23,307 nt of DNA from Deltaproteobacteria bacterium (lineage in GTDB: Bacteria > Myxococcota_A > JAADFL01). Below the pieces are notes generated by a model. The model was given only the letters and a program-made list of their open reading frames with translations. It had not been told where the DNA came from and made no database searches. Each line of letters starts with the position of its first letter. The first letter of the stretch is position 1. Made by a program: the position numbers and the translations under genes. The stretch lies in contig JAADFL010000098.1 in the NCBI GenBank assembly GCA_013152945.1, positions 1 to 23,307 on the forward strand, read 5' to 3'. Shown here piece after piece: positions 1 to 6,906 of the stretch.

Positions 1-1
1 A

Positions 2-1087
2 CAGAAACCTGTAAGGCCCGAAGACCTTGACGCTCTCCTTCGTAAAGTGCTTATGGGAAAATTCGCGGCACCGGAGCAGGCAACCGGCCCTTCCAGGGCC
101 AAAAGCAAGAAAATCCGGCCCAAGTGGGTGGTGGGCGAAACAGAGGCGATGTCCAATGTGCTCCGATTGATAGAACGCGTCGCTCCCACGGACAGCACGA
201 TTCTAATACAGGGTGAGAGCGGCACCGGCAAGGAGCTTGTTGCACAGGAAATCCACAACAGGAGCTCGAGAAGAAGCGGCCCAATGATTCCGGTCAACTG
301 CGGAGCGATTCCAGACAATCTCTTGGAAAGCGAACTCTTTGGCCATGTCAAAGGAGCTTTTACAGGAGCATACAGGTCCAGGACCGGCAGGTTCATGCTG
401 GCTGACAAGGGGACGATCTTTCTAGACGAAGTGGGTGAACTGCCTCCCTCCTTGCAGGTAAAACTCTTGAGAGTCTTACAGACAAAGGAAATCCAGCCCT
501 TGGGTGCGTCGCAATCGCAGGTATCTGACTTCAGAGTAGTTGCCGCAACCAACCAGGACCTTGAAAAGGCTGTCGAAAACAACCATTTCAGGGAAGACTT
601 ATACTACAGGCTCTGTGTCATTCCGGTGGAATTGCCGCCTCTTCGAGAACGTAAAATCGATATCCCCTTGTTGATTACACAGTTCATCCACGAATTCAAC
701 AGGATAAAGAACTGTAACGTCACCGGCCTTTCAAAGCATGCGCTGGACGCACTCATGAATTACAACTGGCCGGGTAATATCAGGGAACTAAAAAATATTA
801 TCGAAAGAATGGTGATACTCAAGGGTGAAGGAGAAATAGGTCTGCTCGAGATTCCATCGAAGATAAGAAAGGGAGACACAAGCGCAGATGACAAGCCTTG
901 GCCGAAACTCCCGGCTCACGGACTTGATTTCAAGCAAATCGTATCCCAGCTCGAGAAAGACCTCCTACTTCAAGCCCTTGAAAGAACCGGCGGCAACAAG
1001 CAAAAGGCAGCCGATCTTCTGGGATTGAACCGAACGACTCTGGTGGAAAAAATAAAGAAGAAAAAATTATTCCGGGAAAATGGTTGA
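2..1087 (+). CDS. NtrC-class sigma-54 response regulator, 5' end outside window
   Basis: This protein activates sigma-54 RNA polymerase by ATP hydrolysis at distant enhancer sites. The reading frame is open to the left edge. The first codons read QKPVRPEDLDALLRKVL, which matches the end of a response-regulator receiver domain (switch Lys-Pro and last helix), so the real start lies upstream and the GTG at 47 is not it. Visible features are the Walker A motif GESGTGKE (about nt 212-235), the sigma-54 contact loop GAFTGA (about 353-370), Walker B TIFLDE (about 413-430), an arginine-finger segment FREDLYYRL, and a C-terminal Fis-type helix-turn-helix (GGNKQKAADLLGLNRTTL). All key AAA+ residues are intact. 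Beside a flagellar cluster it could be the FlrC/FleR-like activator, but I infer this from position only; its sensor kinase is not in view. Confidence 0.93.
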   Translation, partial: QKPVRPEDLDALLRKVLMGKFAAPEQATGPSRAKSKKIRPKWVVGETEAMSNVLRLIERVAPTDSTILIQGESGTGKELVAQEIHNRSSRRSGPMIPVNCGAIPDNLLESELFGHVKGAFTGAYRSRTGRFMLADKGTIFLDEVGELPPSLQVKLLRVLQTKEIQPLGASQSQVSDFRVVAATNQDLEKAVENNHFREDLYYRLCVIPVELPPLRERKIDIPLLITQFIHEFNRIKNCNVTGLSKHALDALMNYNWPGNIRELKNIIERMVILKGEGEIGLLEIPSKIRKGDTSADDKPWPKLPAHGLDFKQIVSQLEKDLLLQALERTGGNKQKAADLLGLNRTTLVEKIKKKKLFRENG

Positions 1088-1127
1088 AATAAACCCGTTC
1101 GCTTTCGCCGCGGGCCTGACGGTTAGT

Positions 1128-1141
1128 GTCAAAAATATGAC
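1128..1141. promoter_or_regulatory. Interrupted palindrome, possible activator site
   Basis: GTCA-N6-TGAC lies in the 215-bp gap between the regulator gene and the TPR gene, about 145 bp upstream of the sigma-54-like element. A further TGACG half-site lies just upstream at 1117-1121. The placement suits an enhancer site for the neighbouring activator. The motif is short and could occur by chance. Confidence 0.2.
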
Positions 1142-1245
1142 GAAGCGATGTTCCAGCCGCTGTTTTGAATAGTTAGAATGTCTTTGATAAGGCATGGATT
1201 GTTTTTAAGCCAAACCCGGCCCTCACTTGTCTATTTGGGAGAAAT

Positions 1246-1251
1246 TATAAT
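1246..1251 (+). promoter_or_regulatory. Possible -10 element (TATAAT)
   Basis: A perfect TATAAT lies in AT-rich sequence 52 bp upstream of the ATG at 1303. No good -35 hexamer sits at the right distance (TTGTCT is only 13 bp away). If used, transcription would start near 1258 and the message would begin with the small hairpin GCCG-AAAAA-CGGC (1260-1272). It offers an alternative to the sigma-54-like element just downstream. Confidence 0.3.
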
Positions 1252-1273
1252 AACCTGCAGCCGAAAAACGGCC

Positions 1274-1289
1274 TGGCATCAACTTTGCT
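1274..1289 (+). promoter_or_regulatory. Sigma-54 (-24/-12) promoter-like element
   Basis: TGGCATCAACTTTGCT matches the sigma-54 consensus TGGCAC-N5-TTGC with one mismatch, and has the exact GG-N10-GC spacing (GG 1275-1276, GC 1287-1288). The predicted transcription start is near 1300, only about 3 nt before the ATG at 1303. Either the message is almost leaderless, or this match is not the working promoter. Confidence 0.45.
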
Positions 1290-1302
1290 ACTTAAATCCG
1301 CC

Positions 1303-3615
1303 ATGCAAGAGCTGAAAACAGCTATACCACTCATCGTAACGATATTTTCCATCATCCCTCCGGATGTGGCCACGGCAGGATACCATTTCGACGACGACGC
1401 GCTTCCGTTAAGCCTGGCTGTTTTTCCGGCTTCTAAAAATACAAGGGTGGCCATCCATTCATATTACAGGGGCCAGATACTGGACCTCATCCTGACCCCC
1501 AGGCCTTTGAAATCGCTTTCCGCCGGGTTGCCGGGTGCAAAAGGAAAAATTGCGGCCATAGAAAGCCTGCCTTCAAAATCAAGCATTACGTATAGAATAA
1601 CTCTTACCAAACCAGGCCTCAATTTCCGGGTTCGAAGGAGCCACAATCCCGAGCTTGTAGTTATTGAACTCGCACCCGACCTTATCATGGGCGACAAACA
1701 AAATGTTTCCTTATTTCCCATGCCCATTGTTCGCCCGATGATACCGAGACCGGATCTAAAGCAAACGTCCGCGTCTATCATCAGGGATCTGGTTGCTATT
1801 TCAAATGAACAAACCACCCAAAATGGATCTCATCGGCATGCAACCCTGGAAAAGATCAGGGGCACAATCATACCATGCGCTGCTGATCCAACATCGCTTT
1901 GTAGAAAAGATTCCATCCAGGTTTTGACCCATGCCCTTTCTTCCTTTTCCGGTCGAACAGAAAGAGCTGAATTGGCCTTACTTCTGGCGCGATTTTTCCA
2001 GGAGGAGAGCCTCGATTCCGAGGCCATAGCACACCTGGAAATGGCGTTGGAAGGGCAGAGACGCTCCAAGCCTTTACCACCTCTCTTGAGGAATAGGCTG
2101 GAATTGGCAAGGGCGATTCTTTACTTGAGGCAAGATCCGGAAAAAGGCCTTCTCTTATTAAAAAAGATCAATAAACAAACAAAATTTGTAAAAATCCGCT
2201 TGGCCGCAAACCTTACAGTCGCATACCACCTCCTTGTGAAAGGAGAGTTGTCAGCGGCATATAAAATGTTCTCAAGCATATTGAAATCCCGGCCGCAAAA
2301 TCCTTCAGCCGCTTTTGGAATGGCCGAGACCATGCTAATATCACAAAAGCCCGGAAAAGCACTCAAACTTTATAAGGAACTAGCCGACAATTACAGGCTT
2401 TTCACTTCTCCGGTTTTGTCACTACTGACACTTCGTATCGGTGATGCCTATTTCTTCCTGAACAACATGGAACAGGCACGAATCTTCTATAAAAAGGCCG
2501 CCGCATTCGAGGATCAAGACACAGCTTCCCTGGCCCGGCTGAGACTCCAGGTCTTAAAGGTTATAAAAGATGGACCCGACGCCATGTCCATAGCCGAGTT
2601 CAAAGAAATGTCCGGGACCTCGCCCGGTCCTTACACCAGAGCAGCAGCAATTCTTGCGCTTGCACGCTGTCACAATGCAACAGGCGAGCTGCACGAGGCT
2701 TGGAACGACTATTTGGATCTCCAAGCCGACCCTATCGGCAGGACACTCTCGAAAAGGCTTGAGAATGAACGAAACAAGCTCATAAAAGAAATTTACGAAC
2801 ATCGCATGAAACAGGGAAACCCGCTAAGTGTCTGTGCCAGGTATATCAGGGACCACATGTCTTTTCCCCTTGTCGCGGACCAGGGACTCCTTGAAAAACT
2901 GGAGTCGATGGTTGCTCGATCTTTCGTTGCTCTCGGATTCTATGATGATGCAGTGGAAATCATCCAAAAGTCACTTCAAAGGCCAGGCAATATCCGGACA
3001 AGGCTGGAACGCCTTGCGCATCTTGGAAAAGCATATTTCACGGCCGGTGATTTCTATAGGGCCAAGGCCACCTCGGCGTACATGGTCAGTCGAATGGGGA
3101 AAATCGACAATCTTCCAATCGACGGGGTACTTTTGGAAAGTGGAATTCGGTACCGGGAAAAAAGATATGCCGGGACAATTCATTTGTTGGACAAGACCCT
3201 TGCAAGAAAGTTGAAAAACGAGGAAGTTCTATCAAGGCTGAACCTGCTGAAAGCCCGAGCGTTAAGGGCCATGGGGAGGTCCGATGAAGCCGTGATTGCC
3301 TATCTCAAGGCCGATGAGCTGTACAAGAACCTTCCCTATGAATCCGTTCCCGATGATATCGCATCGCTACGTTTCGAGCTTGCACAGGAATTGTTGAAGC
3401 TCAAAAAATATGGGGAAGCAGCCAAATGGTTTTTAAAAGCCGAAAAATCATCCAATGGCGAAAACTCCAGGGAAGCGATGAATTTGCTTGCCGCACATTG
3501 TTTGTTAAACGCAGGAAAGACAAAACAGGCAAAAACCATACTTGCCGGTCTTAAAAAAGATAGCATTATTTCGAACTTGGCGGCTTCTTACGCCGAACTC
3601 GTCAATGCAAAATGA
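1303..3615 (+). CDS. Large exported TPR protein with beta-rich (AMIN-like) N-terminus
   Basis: From the ATG the protein is 770 residues. It opens with a signal-peptide-like segment (MQELKTAIPLIVTIFSIIPP, then an ATAG cleavage-type site), so it should be periplasmic or outer-membrane associated. Residues of about 30-130 alternate in a beta-strand pattern ending in LVVIELAPD, reminiscent of an AMIN domain, though I cannot confirm the family. From about residue 215 to the end there are repeated helix pairs of TPR type, for example LSAAYKMFSSILKSRPQNP, GDAYFFLNNMEQARIFYKKA and YGEAAKWFLKAEKS. A TTG at 1285 is an alternative start; neither start has a clear Shine-Dalgarno sequence. The neighbouring sigma-54 activator and flagellar operon suggest a motility role. 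Overall architecture recalls PflA of epsilonproteobacteria, but no homology is shown here. Confidence 0.85.
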   Translation: MQELKTAIPLIVTIFSIIPPDVATAGYHFDDDALPLSLAVFPASKNTRVAIHSYYRGQILDLILTPRPLKSLSAGLPGAKGKIAAIESLPSKSSITYRITLTKPGLNFRVRRSHNPELVVIELAPDLIMGDKQNVSLFPMPIVRPMIPRPDLKQTSASIIRDLVAISNEQTTQNGSHRHATLEKIRGTIIPCAADPTSLCRKDSIQVLTHALSSFSGRTERAELALLLARFFQEESLDSEAIAHLEMALEGQRRSKPLPPLLRNRLELARAILYLRQDPEKGLLLLKKINKQTKFVKIRLAANLTVAYHLLVKGELSAAYKMFSSILKSRPQNPSAAFGMAETMLISQKPGKALKLYKELADNYRLFTSPVLSLLTLRIGDAYFFLNNMEQARIFYKKAAAFEDQDTASLARLRLQVLKVIKDGPDAMSIAEFKEMSGTSPGPYTRAAAILALARCHNATGELHEAWNDYLDLQADPIGRTLSKRLENERNKLIKEIYEHRMKQGNPLSVCARYIRDHMSFPLVADQGLLEKLESMVARSFVALGFYDDAVEIIQKSLQRPGNIRTRLERLAHLGKAYFTAGDFYRAKATSAYMVSRMGKIDNLPIDGVLLESGIRYREKRYAGTIHLLDKTLARKLKNEEVLSRLNLLKARALRAMGRSDEAVIAYLKADELYKNLPYESVPDDIASLRFELAQELLKLKKYGEAAKWFLKAEKSSNGENSREAMNLLAAHCLLNAGKTKQAKTILAGLKKDSIISNLAASYAELVNAK

Positions 3616-3691
3616 CAGCTCCGGCATTACTGAAATGGTCTCAATGAAAATGTCTTAATGTTCGTTACGCCGCCCGGGTGTTCCCTTCAAG
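3616..3691. other. Short convergent intergenic gap
   Basis: The plus-strand TPR gene and the minus-strand flagellar operon end facing each other across 76 bp. I see a CCCGGG palindrome and no convincing GC-rich hairpin followed by a T-run on either strand, so the operon's terminator is not evident here. Confidence 0.5.
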
Positions 3692-4144
3692 TCAAGCTCC
3701 CCCTATCCCGCGTCTCGACAACAGGTACGCCTGGTCCAAGGCCCTGCGTTTACGTCTCTTTTCTTCTCCGGCCGTCTTTGCCTTCCATCTTGCGTCCAGC
3801 TTCTCCACAGCCTTTCGCCTCTTCACAGCTTCGAACAATTCGGCCTGCTGCCCTTGTTCCATTACCCGGATGGAATCCATCTCCCTGCCCAGGTTTTCTT
3901 CGACCACCTTCAAAGCGCTGTCACGCTCCTGCCAAATAACGAGGTCCAAACCCCGAAGTCGCCCGCCTGCCGCCGGATATACCGGGTATGCAGATCGTCT
4001 AATAGCCCTAAGTTCATCACGACGCTGTTCGAGTGTTTCCCTTTTCGACACCAAGGCCGCCAATGCGGCACGACAGGCATCTTCTTGCAAGTGCCTTATC
4101 TTCAATAATTTTTCATAAGGGTTACCTGAATCGCGTAACATCAT
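3692..4144 (-). CDS. fliJ: FliJ-like coiled-coil protein
   Basis: This 150-residue, highly charged, almost wholly helical protein matches FliJ in size (about 147 residues) and pattern: an N-terminal PYEKLLKIRHLQED segment like the FliJ N-terminal LxxLLxxRxxxE helix, then two long coiled-coil arms. FliJ is the central stalk of the flagellar export ATPase, linking the FliI ring to FlhA and escorting chaperones. It begins 14 nt after the fliA stop with a double ATG and only a weak ribosome site, and is the last gene of the operon. In most clusters fliJ directly follows fliI; here that place is held by the MotE-like gene, so this is the best fliJ candidate in view. The call rests on length, coiled coil and context, because FliJ sequences are poorly conserved. 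Confidence 0.62.
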   Translation of the reverse strand: MMLRDSGNPYEKLLKIRHLQEDACRAALAALVSKRETLEQRRDELRAIRRSAYPVYPAAGGRLRGLDLVIWQERDSALKVVEENLGREMDSIRVMEQGQQAELFEAVKRRKAVEKLDARWKAKTAGEEKRRKRRALDQAYLLSRRGIGGA

Positions 4145-4158
4145 TGCCGCCGGATGAA

Positions 4159-4968
4159 TCAGGAGAAAGATACAACGCCGGGTTTCGAATCAGGGCGAGC
4201 AAGTGCGGCCCTATCCTTTTTTTCCAGTTCTTTGAGATATGCTTTCATTTTTTTTACAGCATCGCCGTGCATCTGGCATACTCTTGACTCGGTCACATTC
4301 ATGATTTTTGCTATCTGATTGTACGTAAGTCCATCCGCATAGTATAATGATACGAGCCTTTGCAGCCTCATTGGCAAGGCACGAACGGCATCCATGGCAT
4401 TCTGTTTCATTTCTTTCAGCAACAGGTTTTGATAAGGATTCTCGCCGTCGCCGAATCGCAACTGCTCACGGGCTTCCACCACCTTTCTCTCATCAAAGGC
4501 CGCCAGGCTGTCCAGGGGTAAAAAGACCGGGGGCTGGCTGTCCTTATCATAATTCTGTACCTCCTCCTCCTGCATCCCCAGCTTGCTTGCCAATTCTTCT
4601 ATTGAAGGAACGTAGCCCAGTTCATTGGTCATCTCTTGCCTGGCCTTTTCCAGTTTACGATGCCGTCTCCGGGATTGCCTGGAAAGAACGTCGTGTTTCC
4701 GCAACTCGTCAAGTATCGCTCCCTTGATTCTTAGTTCTGCGTAACCGGCCAGGCTTTTGCCCCTGCTGACATCAAACCTGTCCACTGCGTCTATCAGGCC
4801 CAGTACCCCGGCACTCACCAATTCCTCCATGGTCGGTTCCCCCGGGAATCGGGATGACACCCTGAAAGCAATTCTTTTGACCAGCGGCAAGTACTGTTCT
4901 ATCTTGTTGTTTCGTTCATTGTCGGATGACCTGCTTATTTCCCGGTAACGAAGAACAGCCTGTTTCAT
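4159..4968 (-). CDS. fliA: Flagellar sigma factor sigma-28 (FliA)
   Basis: FliA directs RNA polymerase to late flagellar, motor and chemotaxis promoters. The 269-residue protein shows region 2 (LVKRIAFRVSSRF, EELVSAGVLGLIDAVDRFD, YAELRIKGAILDELR), the region 3 linker with ELGYVPSIEELASKLGM, and the region 4 helix-turn-helix (LTYNQIAKIMNVTESRVCQMH). The ATG at 4968 is chosen because GGAGG lies 6 nt before it and it overlaps the flhG stop as ATGA; the frame is open further upstream, but that segment has no sigma-factor similarity. The length is normal for the family. No FlgM anti-sigma gene is in the window. Confidence 0.95.
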   Translation of the reverse strand: MKQAVLRYREISRSSDNERNNKIEQYLPLVKRIAFRVSSRFPGEPTMEELVSAGVLGLIDAVDRFDVSRGKSLAGYAELRIKGAILDELRKHDVLSRQSRRRHRKLEKARQEMTNELGYVPSIEELASKLGMQEEEVQNYDKDSQPPVFLPLDSLAAFDERKVVEAREQLRFGDGENPYQNLLLKEMKQNAMDAVRALPMRLQRLVSLYYADGLTYNQIAKIMNVTESRVCQMHGDAVKKMKAYLKELEKKDRAALARPDSKPGVVSFS

Positions 4969-5846
4969 GAAGCCTCCATCGATTCCGCTTCCTGGTTCAA
5001 TAATCTCTTCCAAAAGAACTGGACATCCCCCCTTGGTTCGAGTGCGTATTCTTCTGCGAGCATGGTCTCGACAATCCTGGTGATGCATTTGCTGGCAGGA
5101 GCATCAGGAAATATCTCCATGAGGGGACTCTTGGATTTGACGGCTCTCTCCAAGTTCTCGTCATGAAGTACATAGCCCAGATAATCCAACCTGATGTCCA
5201 TGAAGCGGTCGACAGCCCCGCCTAATCTCCGGTAGACTTCAAGGCCCTCCCTGGCCGTAGAGACGTCGTTCGCGATTAATGAAAAAGTTCGAATGCCTGA
5301 TTCCCGTCTCAAGACCTTGATTGTGGCATAAGCATCGATAATGGCTGTTGGCTCTATTGTTGTTACGATTATTATTTCGTCCGCAGCGCCGTTGAAGGCA
5401 AGCACACTTTTCGAGATCCCGGCGGCCGTATCCAACAGCAGGACATCGAACTCCTTGTCCAAAGACTCAATCTCATGCAAAAGTCCATACCTCACGGAGG
5501 GATCGAGATCGACGAGTTCGGCCACACCGCTCGAGGCGGGAAGTACGTAAACATTCTTGTACGCCTCCAGCAAGATCTCTGAAAGCTTGGCACTACCACG
5601 CAATACATCGTCGATGGTCTTTACCGGAGCCAGGCCGAACAACAAGTCGATATTTGCAAGCCCCAGATCGGCGTCAAGGATCAGAATCCTTCTTCCGGCG
5701 GCAGCCAGACCGATTGCCAAGTTTGCAACAAGGTTTGACTTACCTACACCACCTTTTCCGCTCGTTACCGAAACAACCCTTGCCCTATCAGGCAGTGATT
5801 CAGTAATCACGCTGTCCAGTCTCTCGATGACTTTGTTACTTTTCAA
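4965..5846 (-). CDS. flhG: FlhG (YlxH/FleN) MinD-like ATPase, flagellar number control
   Basis: FlhG limits flagellar number and partners FlhF. The 293-residue protein has the deviant Walker A SGKGGVGKS, the DADLGLANIDLLFG segment, the DTAAGIS Walker B-type motif, and a C-terminal amphipathic segment (VQFFWKRLL) like the membrane-targeting helix of the family. I place the start at the TTG at 5846 because a perfect GGAGG lies 6 nt before it; a longer TTG start at 5909 would overlap flhF and also has a purine-rich upstream sequence. With either start there is no DQAxxLR motif, the N-terminal element that stimulates FlhF GTPase in Bacillus. It follows flhF and is coupled to fliA by an ATGA overlap. 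Confidence 0.93.
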   Translation of the reverse strand: MKSNKVIERLDSVITESLPDRARVVSVTSGKGGVGKSNLVANLAIGLAAAGRRILILDADLGLANIDLLFGLAPVKTIDDVLRGSAKLSEILLEAYKNVYVLPASSGVAELVDLDPSVRYGLLHEIESLDKEFDVLLLDTAAGISKSVLAFNGAADEIIIVTTIEPTAIIDAYATIKVLRRESGIRTFSLIANDVSTAREGLEVYRRLGGAVDRFMDIRLDYLGYVLHDENLERAVKSKSPLMEIFPDAPASKCITRIVETMLAEEYALEPRGDVQFFWKRLLNQEAESMEAS

Positions 5847-5871
5847 CTCGATCCTCCACTCGGATTCAGAT

Positions 5872-6885
5872 TCATCCCGCCAATGGAACAGATCCAATCT
5901 TCGTACCAACTCTTCCTCTCCCCTTAATCAATGCAATCCCTTGACCAGGCAGTCCCTTGATCAATTTCACGCTGCAATCATGGCTGTCTGAAATAAAAGA
6001 AATTGGCATAGGCTTATACGCCACGCAGGACAAGACAGCCGAAGGCCTGATTGCCCTATCCATTCCGGTAAACGCAAAGTGATCGAATCCCATTCCGCTG
6101 AAGGCAGCCATGGTCACCAACATGTCATTCGGCCGGGATTGCGCCGAAATCACCAGGTGTCTCGCACCCTTGAGGGGCCTCAACACGTTCGAGAGCTCGG
6201 CCAGACTGTCCGCGTCCCAGGGCGCCAGCCCTGCCGTATCCACAATAATCTTACGGAATTTTCCAAGCTCTTCACTAAGTTTGCGAATCTCTTCTTCGTC
6301 ATTCGCCACATAACAAGGACATCCCGTGATGCCTGATGTCACGTTCAATTTGTCCACATCGGTCGCCCGCTGGAGCCCGACTCCAACCAAGGCACACGAT
6401 GACGCATCATTCCCGGAAGCCTCCTCGATCGCCAACTTTGCGACGATCGTCGATTTTCCGACACCATGAGCGCCGATGAAAATATGTGTCCTGGCCCCGA
6501 AATTTGGAGAAGGCAATAATAAAAGGAGTTCCTGCAACCCGGCTGCGCCTTTTTCCCTGGCCATGACATCGAGCGCTATTGCCGAATCCAGGGGCAAACC
6601 CTTTCTTGTCCATGCAGCAAGGTCTTGCGGCAGTTTGCCAAGAGATGACCGGAACCTGGAAATCAGCCTGTCCAACCCGGAATTGAGATATATCCAGTTG
6701 TCGCCGCGAATTTCATGAAGGTTTTTGTTGCCCGGACCGTCAAGCGGAGGAGATGCTCGTATCTCGAACTTTTCGTCTTCCTCACGCTTGGTACATGAGA
6801 GTACAAGTGCATCCTTGCCAAGCTCCCTCTGCACCCTTTCAAGCGCTGCTTGTGGCGTACTTCCTATGAAAATCCTGGATTGCAT
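5872..6885 (-). CDS. flhF: FlhF, SRP-type GTPase for flagellar placement, with degenerate motifs
   Basis: FlhF is the SRP/FtsY-family GTPase that sets flagellar location. The N-terminus (MQSRIFIGSTPQAALERVQR, then ELGKDALVLS) is typical, and a short B-region follows. The G domain keeps G1 (GAHGVGKS, residues 138-145) and DTAG (216-219). The usual TTDTYRIGA box is replaced by VGVGLQRAT (167-175), and the guanine-specifying TKLD reads TGMD (273-276), losing the Lys. At 337 residues it is short for FlhF, which usually exceeds 370. The ATG has a strong GGAGGT ribosome site and starts 21 nt after flhA. Position between flhA and flhG makes the identity secure even though the GTPase is divergent. 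Confidence 0.9.
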   Translation of the reverse strand: MQSRIFIGSTPQAALERVQRELGKDALVLSCTKREEDEKFEIRASPPLDGPGNKNLHEIRGDNWIYLNSGLDRLISRFRSSLGKLPQDLAAWTRKGLPLDSAIALDVMAREKGAAGLQELLLLLPSPNFGARTHIFIGAHGVGKSTIVAKLAIEEASGNDASSCALVGVGLQRATDVDKLNVTSGITGCPCYVANDEEEIRKLSEELGKFRKIIVDTAGLAPWDADSLAELSNVLRPLKGARHLVISAQSRPNDMLVTMAAFSGMGFDHFAFTGMDRAIRPSAVLSCVAYKPMPISFISDSHDCSVKLIKGLPGQGIALIKGRGRVGTKIGSVPLAG

Positions 6886-6906
6886 GCCTTACCTCCACGA
6901 GTGATT

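Noticed and set aside
47-55. GTG at 47 (or ATG at 53) as the start of the sigma-54 regulator
   Set aside because: The frame continues to the window edge and the upstream codons encode the end of a receiver domain, so the gene is cut by the window and not short.
2828-3214. 128-codon plus-strand frame inside the TPR gene
   Set aside because: It is an alternate frame of a well-supported gene and its protein is low-complexity with no recognisable domain. The many open frames opposite the flagellar genes are shadows for the same reason.
3616-3691. Bidirectional terminator between the convergent TPR and fliJ-like genes
   Set aside because: Only short stems and no T-run were found, so no terminator is claimed.
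4969-5088. A 40-residue N-terminal extension of FliA
   Set aside because: It overlaps flhG, has no sigma-factor similarity, and the internal ATG at 4968 has an ideal GGAGG site and ATGA overlap.
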